From NCBI GenBank assembly GCA_030425425.1, contig JAUIAO010000056.1, positions 1 through 39,688 on the forward strand: a stretch of 39,688 bases of DNA. The letters run 5' to 3'. The translations under genes and the position numbers were made by a program. Of the stretch, positions 23,822-31,198 are shown in pieces (position 1 is the stretch's first letter; the number at the start of each line of letters is the position of its first letter). Below the pieces are notes generated by a model. The model was not told the origin of the DNA, searched no databases, and saw only the letters and a program-made list of their open reading frames with translations. The DNA is from Bacteroidia bacterium. GTDB taxonomy: Bacteria > Bacteroidota > Bacteroidia > Cytophagales > Cyclobacteriaceae.

Positions 23822-25182
23822 CCTCTTAAATGATAAGCTTTTGGTTGTGTAAATGCGCGGATGCCCATGTATGATAATGTATGTCCCATGCCCGAATTTT
23901 TGCGACCAGACCAGGGGACATTCGGGCTTACCCGATCACAGCAGTTCCAGTAGCAAGTACCTACATTCATTTGATCCAGCACAGTTTTAGCCCGCTGCTC
24001 GTCCTCAGAAAAAACAGACGCAGTAAGACCATATGGAGTATCCAGCATCAAACGAATTGCCTCTTCATCAGACCCAACAGCCTGAATGCCAATAATGGGA
24101 CCGAAGGATTCTTCCATCATAATTTTCATCTCATGCGTAGTTTGTGTCACTACCGTCGGCTCCATATAATATCCCGGTTTATCCATTCCTTTCCCACCCA
24201 GGATTACTTCAGCACCCTTCTTTTTGGCATCTTCTATCTGATCCAAAATCACCTCTAATTGAGCCTCTCGGGTGACTGGCCCTATGAAAGTATCGGCTTT
24301 CTCAGGATTGCCGATTTGGTAGTTCTTCACCTCTTCCACGAAATACTTCACAAACTCGTCATAAATCTTAGCATGAACATAAATGCGCTCCACTGCGCAA
24401 CAGCTCTGACCAGCATTGTAAAATGCTCCTTCAGCAGCATTAATCGCCCACTTTTTCACATCCCCAACATCATCCATGATGTACAGAGGGTCTTTTCCTC
24501 CTAGTTCCAATTGAACAGGTACCATTTTGTGAGCCACATTCTTAGCAATGTGCAGTCCGGTCTTATGAGATCCTGTAAAAAAATATCCGTCCAAGTCAGA
24601 TTCCAATAATGTTTGCCCTACTTCTCCTGAACCGATTGCTATATCAAATACATTTTCCGGGACTCCAGCACGATGTAATAATTCTTTGAACTTCAATCCA
24701 GTGAGTGTGGCATATTCCGAGGGCTTATAAAGTACGCTGTTACCAGCGACCAAAGCATACAAAAAGACATTATAACCTACATTATATGGGAAATTCCAAG
24801 CCGATATATTAGCAATCACACCGAGTGGCTCATGATATAGCAGCTCCAGCGTATCGCCTTCCATTCCAAATTCTTCAGGTTGGAGCCACTTTTCAGCATT
24901 TTTGGACAAATGTGAAATTCGGTTTAGCGAACCACTGATTTCATTTCTTGATTGCGTAATCGGCTTACCTGTTTCCTGAGTAAGAATCTGCGCAAGTTCA
25001 TCCTTATTTTCAATGACCAATTTTCCAAAAGCTTCAATGGCTTTTAACCTGGTGCGCACAGACTTTTTCGCCCAGACTTTTTGGCCTGCCCTGAGAGCTT
25101 TCAATTTCGCATCAATACTTGCTTTGTTGTCTTGTTCTATTTCTCTGATAACCTCCTCAGTGGCTGGATTAATAATTTTCAT
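23818..25182 (-). CDS. NAD(P)-dependent aldehyde dehydrogenase
   Basis: Oxidises an aldehyde to the acid. The 454-residue protein has the ALDH landmarks: I-S-A-W-N-F-P (126-132), K-P-S-E (153-156), F-T-G-S (202-205), general base E226 in L-E-L-G-G-K-D-P, nucleophile C261 in N-A-G-Q-S-C-C, and E-S-F-G-P near 385. It resembles succinate-semialdehyde and gamma-glutamyl-aminoaldehyde dehydrogenases in overall form. The start overlaps the amidotransferase gene stop by four bases. In the operon context the substrate may be an aldehyde made by the neighbouring alcohol dehydrogenase; this is inference. Confidence 0.9.
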   Translation of the reverse strand: MKIINPATEEVIREIEQDNKASIDAKLKALRAGQKVWAKKSVRTRLKAIEAFGKLVIENKDELAQILTQETGKPITQSRNEISGSLNRISHLSKNAEKWLQPEEFGMEGDTLELLYHEPLGVIANISAWNFPYNVGYNVFLYALVAGNSVLYKPSEYATLTGLKFKELLHRAGVPENVFDIAIGSGEVGQTLLESDLDGYFFTGSHKTGLHIAKNVAHKMVPVQLELGGKDPLYIMDDVGDVKKWAINAAEGAFYNAGQSCCAVERIYVHAKIYDEFVKYFVEEVKNYQIGNPEKADTFIGPVTREAQLEVILDQIEDAKKKGAEVILGGKGMDKPGYYMEPTVVTQTTHEMKIMMEESFGPIIGIQAVGSDEEAIRLMLDTPYGLTASVFSEDEQRAKTVLDQMNVGTCYWNCCDRVSPNVPWSGRKNSGMGHTLSYMGIRAFTQPKAYHLRG

Positions 25183-25949
25183 AGCAGGTTTATTTGACGT
25201 TTTTTTCTCACTTGTTCTATAAAATATCGGTACAATGGATCCGGATCAATGACTTCACCGCCCAAAGTATGCGAAAACTCAGGGTGCCATTGTACACCGA
25301 CTATTTTTCCTTCTTCGCTCTTTGTGTGACCGATAGCCTCAATGATGCCGTCTTCCGGGCTTGTAGCCAGTATTTCAAGACCCTGCCCCAAGTCTTTAAT
25401 GGACTGATGATGTACAGAATTCACTTTTGTGGCTGGATCGCTCTGATATATCTGATGTAAAATTTTACCTCGTGCCCAGTTGATTTCATGAGAAATGGTA
25501 TCATAAAGATCGGCATCTCGATGGATCAGGCTCTCCGGTCTCTGTGTTATCGTATCCTGATACAAGGTGCCCCCAAAATAAATATTCATCAATTGCATCC
25601 CTCTACATATGGCCAATATCGGTTTGCCACTTTTAAAAGCTCGGTCAAACAACCTGAATTCATATTCATCCCGAACTGGATCGCCAGGCCACCTTCCATT
25701 TTCAATTGGCGATTCGTGATAAAACTCTGGGGCAATATCAGTCCCTCCCTGAAACACAAACCCGTCCATTTCAGACAGGATATCATCCAACAGATCATCT
25801 GATACGTCTGGGATCAATACGGGCAAAATACCCTTTTGTGTGAGGTACCTGGCCATATCATTTTCAATATAGCTCAGCGTTTTTGGTGCAAATACTTTTC
25901 TATGTGCATCAGGATAACTGAAACATGCAGAAATGCCAATTTTGATCAT
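25179..25949 (-). CDS. Class-I glutamine amidotransferase-like gamma-glutamyl hydrolase (PuuD-like)
   Basis: A 256-residue stand-alone peptidase-C26-type protein. Catalytic triad: C115 (L-A-I-C-R-G-M-Q), H222 and E224 (V-Q-W-H-P-E-F). The F-Q-G-G-T-D-I-A-P-E segment and V-N-S-V-H-H-Q-S are as in PuuD, which hydrolyses gamma-glutamyl-GABA. Stand-alone enzymes of this type cleave gamma-glutamyl amides. It begins one base before the upstream dehydrogenase stop region ends and overlaps the ALDH start by four bases, so the three are translated as a block. A gamma-glutamylated intermediate is therefore a reasonable prediction. Confidence 0.88.
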   Translation of the reverse strand: MIKIGISACFSYPDAHRKVFAPKTLSYIENDMARYLTQKGILPVLIPDVSDDLLDDILSEMDGFVFQGGTDIAPEFYHESPIENGRWPGDPVRDEYEFRLFDRAFKSGKPILAICRGMQLMNIYFGGTLYQDTITQRPESLIHRDADLYDTISHEINWARGKILHQIYQSDPATKVNSVHHQSIKDLGQGLEILATSPEDGIIEAIGHTKSEEGKIVGVQWHPEFSHTLGGEVIDPDPLYRYFIEQVRKKRQINLL

Positions 25950-25950
25950 G

Positions 25951-27093
25951 CTAAAGTGCCTTTTCGTAAAGCTTTTTAAAATCTTCGCGACTTACAGATT
26001 TGGGATTTGCAGGATGGCAAAAATCAGCTAGTGCCAATTCTGAAAGCTCCTCAATGTGCTCTTCTCTAACGTCAAGATCTCTCAACTTTGTCGGCAATTC
26101 CAATCGTTCATTCAATTCAAACAGATAATCTACTACCCGTTCACCTTCGCTTTCCATCACTCCCAGGCTTTGGGCCATTCTGTCAAACTTCCATTCCAAT
26201 CCTGAATAATTGAATTCCATCCCGTAAGGCAAATTCACCGCATTGGCCAATCCATGATGAGTATCCAGTAAACTGGACAATGGGTGTGCAAGGCTATGCA
26301 CCACACCAAGTCCCTTCTGAAAAGCTACTGCGCCCATCATCGAACCAAGTAGCATGTCCGAACGTGACTGTAAGTCTGGATGATGAGTTGCTTTTTCGAT
26401 TGACTTAGCAATCAATGCCATTCCTTCCAGTGCAATTCCATCACACATGGGATGATAATTTTTTGCCAAATACGCCTCCATATTGTGTGTAAGTGCATCC
26501 ATTCCTGTGGCTGCAGTGACAAACGGGGGCAAATCCATAGTCAACTCAGGGTCTGCAAAAACAATATGTGCCATGAGCCTTGGAGAAAACAAAATGCGTT
26601 TCTTTCTGGATTCATCTTCAGAGATGATTGCGCTTCGCCCGACTTCACTGCCAGTACCAGATGTAGTTGGTACGGTGACAAAATAGGGAATTGGTTCAGT
26701 AACATACTGGTCACCACCAATCAAATCATCGTATTCAAATAAATCACGAGGGTGATGTGCCTCTAGAGCAATTGCCCTGGCTACATCCAACGCCACTCCT
26801 CCTCCTATTCCAATGATGGCATCACGTGAAGTATTCCTAAACATTTCACCGCCTTTAAGCACATCTGACTTAATAGGGTTTTTGTGAAGGTCATAGAAGA
26901 TCTCCACCTCAAGGTTTTTGACCTTTAATCCATCGATGATATTTTTAAAAAAGTCCAAATCCTTAATCACTGAGTCCGTGACAATCAGCGGTCTTTTCAG
27001 CGACTGCCCTTTCAGGTGATCACCCAGCTCATCAATCACGCCTTTACCAAAGCGGATCGGTGTGGGAAAATTAAAGCTTAACCTTTCGTTCAT
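25951..27093 (-). CDS. Iron-containing (group III) alcohol dehydrogenase
   Basis: A 380-residue NAD(P)-dependent alcohol dehydrogenase. It has the nucleotide-binding G-I-G-G-G-V-A-L-D-V-A-R, the T-V-P-T-T-S-G-T-G-S-E-V segment, G-M-D-A-L-T-H-N-M-E-A-Y and H-S-L-A-H-P-L-S-S-L-L-D-T-H-H-G with the metal-binding histidines. The start is taken at ATG 27091-27093 (M-N-E-R-L-S-F). An upstream in-frame ATG at 27139 would add 16 residues that do not look like family sequence. It sits between the permease and the amidotransferase gene and probably oxidises the primary alcohol group of the imported compound or its derivative. Confidence 0.9.
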   Translation of the reverse strand: MNERLSFNFPTPIRFGKGVIDELGDHLKGQSLKRPLIVTDSVIKDLDFFKNIIDGLKVKNLEVEIFYDLHKNPIKSDVLKGGEMFRNTSRDAIIGIGGGVALDVARAIALEAHHPRDLFEYDDLIGGDQYVTEPIPYFVTVPTTSGTGSEVGRSAIISEDESRKKRILFSPRLMAHIVFADPELTMDLPPFVTAATGMDALTHNMEAYLAKNYHPMCDGIALEGMALIAKSIEKATHHPDLQSRSDMLLGSMMGAVAFQKGLGVVHSLAHPLSSLLDTHHGLANAVNLPYGMEFNYSGLEWKFDRMAQSLGVMESEGERVVDYLFELNERLELPTKLRDLDVREEHIEELSELALADFCHPANPKSVSREDFKKLYEKAL

Positions 27094-27154
27094 TTTACAG
27101 CCATTTAGTGAACTACACCTGGATAAAGATACAGGATGCATTGTGGAATTTGAC

Positions 27155-28477
27155 TCATTCTGGTTTGCCAGAATTTCGATTACTCAATAAAAACCAGAAA
27201 TATGATACTATCATAATCATCAGGTAAACTGAAGCGAGTTTCAGGTTATACATCGTCATGGCAATAAGAGCCATTATAGCAATAACCAATGCCACAGAAG
27301 GAAAGAGTGGGAACATTGGTACTTTGAATGGCCTTTCCAGATCGGGCTCCGATTTTCTCAGTTTGAAAAAGGCTATCATCGAAACCACATAGAGCGTCAA
27401 CGCACCAAAGCATGCAATGGTGATAATCTCACCGGTCTTTCCTGTCAGCAATGCCACTATTCCAATCAGCATGTTTACAATAAGTGCATTTGCAGGAGTT
27501 TTCGTTTTAGGGTTTACCTGACCAAGACTTTTTGGAATATATCCCACCCTTCCAAATTCAAATGTACTTCGTCCGGCAGCCAATATGATTCCATGAAAAG
27601 ATGCGATCAACCCCAAAAGACCTACCGAAATTAACAAATGATAAAGCACATGATTTTCGCCCACAATTACTGCAAGTGCCAAAGGCAAAGGCGAATCTGA
27701 TGGTTCATTGCTTCCCGGAGGATAAACCACACTTTCCCATCCGGCCACTCCCACGGCGGCAATAAAAGTGAGGATACATAATATCACCAAAGTAATAATA
27801 GCTGAACCAAATCCTTTCAAAATGTCTTTTTGCGGATTGCGAGCTTCCTCCGCCACATTAGCCACACCTTCGATTGCCAAAAAAAACCAGATAGCAAAAG
27901 GTATAGCTGCAAAAGCACCTTCCAACCCATTCGGTAATGCGTTTCTGGACAGGTTCTCTATGTTTACATGTGGAAGGCTCACTCCGGCAAAAATCAACAA
28001 CTCTAAAACTGCCAAAATCGTGATGACCAGTTCGAATATCGCAGCGGCCTTTACTCCAATGATATTGAGTAAAGTGAATATGAAATATGCCAAAATGGCA
28101 ATAGTCAAAGTATCAATCTCTGGAAAAAAAATATTGAAATATGCTCCAATTGCTGCTGCAATAGCTGGTGGAGCAAAAATAAATTCCACATTCTGGGCCA
28201 TGCCAGCTATGAATCCCATTTTCGATCCAAGTGCCCTGTTGGCATAGTCAAAAGCACCTCCTGCTTTTGGGATTGCACAAGCCAGCTCAGTGTAGCTGAA
28301 AGTAAAGGTCACATACATGATAATGATAAAAAACGTGGCAATGGCCAATCCCAGAGTACCTCCTTCGGCCAGACCAAGGTTCCATCCGAAATACATTCCT
28401 GAAATTACGTAACCGACACCTAGTCCCCAGAGCATCAATGGACCAAGTGTTCTGCTCAATTTCGCTGATTCTGACAT
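27155..28477 (-). CDS. eat: APC-superfamily permease, ethanolamine permease type
   Basis: A 440-residue transporter with about twelve hydrophobic helices. The N-terminal L-G-P-L-M-L-W-G-L-G-V-G-Y-V-I-S-G-M-Y-F-G-W-N-L-G-L stretch is the signature I associate with ethanolamine permeases. A-Q-N-V-E-F-I-F-A-P-P-A and A-I-E-G-V-A-N-V-A-E-E-A-R-N-P are also typical of that group. It is the first gene of a five-gene minus-strand operon with iron ADH, PuuD-like hydrolase, ALDH and a lipoprotein. No eutBC ammonia-lyase genes or microcompartment shell genes are nearby. Confidence 0.82.
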   Translation of the reverse strand: MSESAKLSRTLGPLMLWGLGVGYVISGMYFGWNLGLAEGGTLGLAIATFFIIIMYVTFTFSYTELACAIPKAGGAFDYANRALGSKMGFIAGMAQNVEFIFAPPAIAAAIGAYFNIFFPEIDTLTIAILAYFIFTLLNIIGVKAAAIFELVITILAVLELLIFAGVSLPHVNIENLSRNALPNGLEGAFAAIPFAIWFFLAIEGVANVAEEARNPQKDILKGFGSAIITLVILCILTFIAAVGVAGWESVVYPPGSNEPSDSPLPLALAVIVGENHVLYHLLISVGLLGLIASFHGIILAAGRSTFEFGRVGYIPKSLGQVNPKTKTPANALIVNMLIGIVALLTGKTGEIITIACFGALTLYVVSMIAFFKLRKSEPDLERPFKVPMFPLFPSVALVIAIMALIAMTMYNLKLASVYLMIMIVSYFWFLLSNRNSGKPE

Positions 28478-28629
28478 GTGTTTTATTTCCGAAAATAGTC
28501 AATCGAATAATTGAATTTGTTGATTTCGGGTATTTCATGTTGATTTTATTCCCATTGATTCGAATCGAATATTTTATCAATTAGAATATTTTTAATTTTC
28601 TTCTATTATTATCAACCACGATTGGGAAT

Positions 28630-28695
28630 ATGAAAAAGAATAAGCCAAAAAGCAGAAATGTATTCATTACAACAGATGTTATAGTAGTGGCATAA
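28630..28695 (+). CDS. Possible small protein of 21 residues (hypothetical)
   Basis: ATG 28630 to TAA 28695 encodes a 21-residue peptide beginning M-K-K-N-K-P-K-S-R-N-V and ending T-T-D-V-I-V-V-A. It has a basic N-terminal half and a short hydrophobic end. It is followed 45 bp later by an excellent intrinsic terminator that no other plus-strand gene needs, which suggests a separate short transcript here. Coding status is unproven; the transcript could equally be a small RNA. Confidence 0.35.
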   Translation: MKKNKPKSRNVFITTDVIVVA

Positions 28696-28740
28696 GATTT
28701 TACCACGGGTTCCAACCCCAAAAAAGATCAGCGAAACAAG

Positions 28741-28769
28741 CCTCTGAAAGCATATTTCAGAGGTTTTTT
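28741..28769 (+). terminator. Strong intrinsic terminator of an orphan plus-strand transcript
   Basis: CCTCTGAAA (28741-28749), 5-nt loop, TTTCAGAGG (28755-28763), then six T. A perfect 9-bp stem. It stands upstream of the branching enzyme gene, so it must close a transcript that begins in the intergenic region. Confidence 0.85.
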
Positions 28770-28844
28770 ATTGCATATTCTCGTTCCACAGCAGACGAAA
28801 CAATCAACTCTCCCACTCACATTTATTGAAGAATCGTTGAATTA

Positions 28845-28872
28845 ATTGATTAATATTTTAATCAATCGATTG
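28845..28872. promoter_or_regulatory. Palindromic candidate operator upstream of the branching enzyme gene
   Basis: ATTGATTAA (28845-28853), 4-nt spacer, TTAATCAAT (28858-28866) is a perfect inverted repeat. It overlaps the 10-bp palindrome CAATCGATTG (28863-28872). It lies about 105 bp before the branching enzyme start and could bind a dimeric regulator; no known consensus is recognised. Confidence 0.4.
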
Positions 28873-28974
28873 TATAATTATCAATATTTCAATGAAAAGT
28901 GGTATTTGGTTTAAATATTTGCATTAGGAGAGTCCTCTGGCTAACTTGCATACACAATAAATGCATGAAGTAGT

Positions 28975-30993
28975 ATGTCATCTGAAAAGACCCCCATTTT
29001 AGTCCAAAATGATCCGTGGCTCGCGCCATATACTCAGGAAATCAATGATCGGATGATGCGCTACGAGTCTCGGCGCAGTGAGTTGATTAAAAAATTCGGC
29101 AGCATCAGCAATTTTGCTCTTGGGTATGAATTTCTTGGTTTCAATTACGATAAAAAGAAGAAAGGCTGGTGGTATCGCGAATGGGCACCCGCTGCTACGT
29201 CTTTAAGTTTGGTGGGGGAGTTCAATGATTGGAATCGGGAAGCCAACCAGATGACAAAGAATCCGGATGGAATTTGGGAAATTTTCCTGGATGATAAAAC
29301 TTACAAGAACAAGCTTAAGCACGAATCAGCTGTAAAAGTTCATGTTGTGTCTGAAAAAGGCAGTATGGACCGCATTCTGGCTTATGCCAAATATGTCACC
29401 CAGGATCCAACCACCCATGATTTTACTGCAAGGCTGTGGAATCCTGATAAACCATACAAATGGACAGACAAAAAATTTAGTTGCCAGCCGGCGTTCGATA
29501 ATCCATATATCTATGAGTGCCATGTAGGAATGGCTCAGGAAAAAGAAGGTGTTGGCACCTATCGTGAATTTGCGGATTTGATCCTCCCGAAAATTCAGGA
29601 GCAGGGATACAATGCTATACAAGTGATGGCTATTCAAGAGCATCCTTATTACGGGTCTTTTGGCTATCATGTGAGTAATTTTTTCGCGCCTAGTAGTAGA
29701 TTCGGCACTCCTTATGACCTCAAATACCTAGTGGACAAAGCCCATAAAATGGGTATTGCGGTGATCATGGATATTGTTCATTCACATGCAGTGAAAAACC
29801 TTTCTGAGGGGTTAAATGAATTTGATGGATCTGGTGACCAATACTTTCATCCGGGAGGTCGTGGGACTCATGATCAGTGGGACTCAAAACTTTTCAACTA
29901 CGGCAAAGAAGAGGTTCTGCGTTTCTTGCTCTCCAATGTAAAATATTGGATGGAAGAATTCCACATGGATGGTTTCCGATATGATGGAGTGACCTCTATG
30001 CTTTACTTCCACCACGGTGATATTTCATTTGATCATTATGACAAATATTTCAGGGATGTGGACTGGGATGTGCTGACGTATCTTCAGATGGCCAATGAAC
30101 TGATCAAAGAGATTAATCCGAATGCGCTCGTAATAGCAGAAGATTTCAGTGGAATGCCGGGACTTTGCCGACCTGTAGCTGAAGGCGGAATGGGATTCGA
30201 TTTCCGACTTGGAATGGGTATTCCTGATTACTGGATCAAGTTGCTGAAGCACAAGCAAGATGAGGAGTGGAACATTCACGATATGTGGCAAGCACTGACC
30301 AATCGCAGGTTTGGCGAACGCACCATTGCTTACGCAGAAAGCCATGACCAGGCGCTGGTTGGTGATAAATCGATCGCCTTCTGGCTAATGGATAAGGAGA
30401 TGTACACTCATATGAACAAGGATTACGACAGCTTGATCATTGATCGTGGGATTGCTCTACACAAAATGATCAGGTTATTTACTTTGGCTTTGGGTGGAGA
30501 AGGCTGGTTAAACTTTATCGGAAATGAATTTGGACATCCGGAGTGGGTGGACTTCCCGAGAGAAGGGAACGACTGGAGCTATCAATACGCTCGCAGGCAG
30601 TGGAGTCTGCAGGAGCATCCGGATTTGAGATATCAGTTCTTGTATAATTTTGGTGCGGAAATGGTGAAAATGGCCAATACTGAGAATATTGTTGGCTCAT
30701 TGCCTGCTCAGCAGCTCAATATGGATGAGGACAACAAAACCTTGATTTTTGAGCGAAATAATCTGGTTTTTGCCTTCAATTTTTCTCCAACGAATTCCGT
30801 TCCTGACTACAGATTCAGAGTGCCATCACCTGGCAAGTACAAAATCATACTCAATTCAGACAAATCCGAGTTTGGTGGTCATGAGCGTATAGATGATGCC
30901 ATGAGCTACCCGACAGTTACTATTTTCGGAGAGCACTTTTTGAGTGTTTATCTGCCAAACAGGGTGGCTGTGGTGCTGAAAAAAGTGAAGTAA
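28975..30993 (+). CDS. glgB: 1,4-alpha-glucan branching enzyme, eukaryotic-like GH13_8 type
   Basis: Makes alpha-1,6 branches in glycogen. The 672-residue protein has an N-terminal CBM48 (about 62-150; W-Y-R-E-W-A-P-A-A, G-E-F-N-D-W-N). The GH13 barrel that follows carries D266-I-V-H-S-H, nucleophile D337 (D-G-F-R-Y-D-G-V-T-S-M-L-Y), acid/base E389 (V-I-A-E-D-F-S-G-M-P) and D458 (A-E-S-H-D-Q-A-L-V-G-D-K). A C-terminal beta domain follows. A-E-S-H-D-Q-A-L-V-G-D-K and G-N-E-F-G-H-P-E-W-V-D-F-P-R match the eukaryotic GBE1-like subgroup rather than the usual bacterial GlgB (GH13_9). Followed by a strong terminator. Confidence 0.93.
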   Translation: MSSEKTPILVQNDPWLAPYTQEINDRMMRYESRRSELIKKFGSISNFALGYEFLGFNYDKKKKGWWYREWAPAATSLSLVGEFNDWNREANQMTKNPDGIWEIFLDDKTYKNKLKHESAVKVHVVSEKGSMDRILAYAKYVTQDPTTHDFTARLWNPDKPYKWTDKKFSCQPAFDNPYIYECHVGMAQEKEGVGTYREFADLILPKIQEQGYNAIQVMAIQEHPYYGSFGYHVSNFFAPSSRFGTPYDLKYLVDKAHKMGIAVIMDIVHSHAVKNLSEGLNEFDGSGDQYFHPGGRGTHDQWDSKLFNYGKEEVLRFLLSNVKYWMEEFHMDGFRYDGVTSMLYFHHGDISFDHYDKYFRDVDWDVLTYLQMANELIKEINPNALVIAEDFSGMPGLCRPVAEGGMGFDFRLGMGIPDYWIKLLKHKQDEEWNIHDMWQALTNRRFGERTIAYAESHDQALVGDKSIAFWLMDKEMYTHMNKDYDSLIIDRGIALHKMIRLFTLALGGEGWLNFIGNEFGHPEWVDFPREGNDWSYQYARRQWSLQEHPDLRYQFLYNFGAEMVKMANTENIVGSLPAQQLNMDEDNKTLIFERNNLVFAFNFSPTNSVPDYRFRVPSPGKYKIILNSDKSEFGGHERIDDAMSYPTVTIFGEHFLSVYLPNRVAVVLKKVK

Positions 30994-31022
30994 AGATTTT
31001 ATAAGAATTCTTAATTTTCCAG

Positions 31023-31070
31023 ATCCCTTATTTAAGTAATCATGCCAAAAACTTAAATAAGGGATTTTTT
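31023..31070 (+). terminator. Intrinsic terminator of the branching enzyme gene
   Basis: ATCCCTTATTTAAGT (31023-31037) pairs perfectly over 15 bp with ACTTAAATAAGGGAT (31051-31065), 13-nt loop, followed by T to 31070. Its arms contain the same TTATTTAAG 9-mer that is repeated through the Fic promoter region that follows. Confidence 0.9.
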
Positions 31071-31191
31071 ATTTAAGAAAAGTTAAATTGGGAATGTTAA
31101 TATTTAAGTAAAAGTGCATTTAGGTTAAATAACATTTTCCATTATTTAATTATAAATCTATTTTTGTTAAATTGTGAGTTTCTTATTTAAC
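31052..31191. repeat. Array of alternating inverted 9-mers over the Fic promoter (candidate operator)
   Basis: The core TTAAAT/ATTTAA occurs at 31053, 31071, 31083, 31102, 31125, 31144, 31167 and 31185 (plus 31030 in the terminator arm), strictly alternating in orientation. It forms four inverted-repeat units TTAAAT-N12/13-ATTTAA at 31053-31076, 31083-31107, 31125-31149 and 31167-31190. The last three units start exactly 42 bp apart, four helical turns. The wider consensus is STTAAATWR / TTATTTAAS. Units three and four overlap the predicted -33 box and the region just after the -7 box. The last copy ends 7 bp before the Fic ATG. Confidence 0.7.
31136..31166 (+). promoter_or_regulatory. Bacteroidota-type promoter of the Fic gene
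   Basis: TTTC (31136-31139), exactly 19-bp spacer, TATTTTTG (31159-31166), an exact TAnnTTTG. The predicted start near 31172 gives a leader of about 27 nt. It is embedded in the inverted 9-mer array. Confidence 0.65.
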
Positions 31192-31198
31192 CATTTCA

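Larger units (their letters stand above)
28478..28974. other. Intergenic region between eat and the branching enzyme gene
   Basis: About 500 bp, strongly AT-rich at both ends. It contains a possible 21-codon gene (28630-28695), a strong terminator (28741-28769) and a palindrome block (28845-28872), each listed separately. Minus-strand sequence ahead of eat has a TATTTTCG -7-like box but no good -33 box. The segment 28770-28840 shows nothing I can name. Confidence 0.6.

Noticed and set aside
28697-28722. tRNA-like T-arm (GGGTTCCAACCCC)
   Set aside because: No acceptor stem, D-arm or anticodon arm could be placed around it; the short stem is probably chance.
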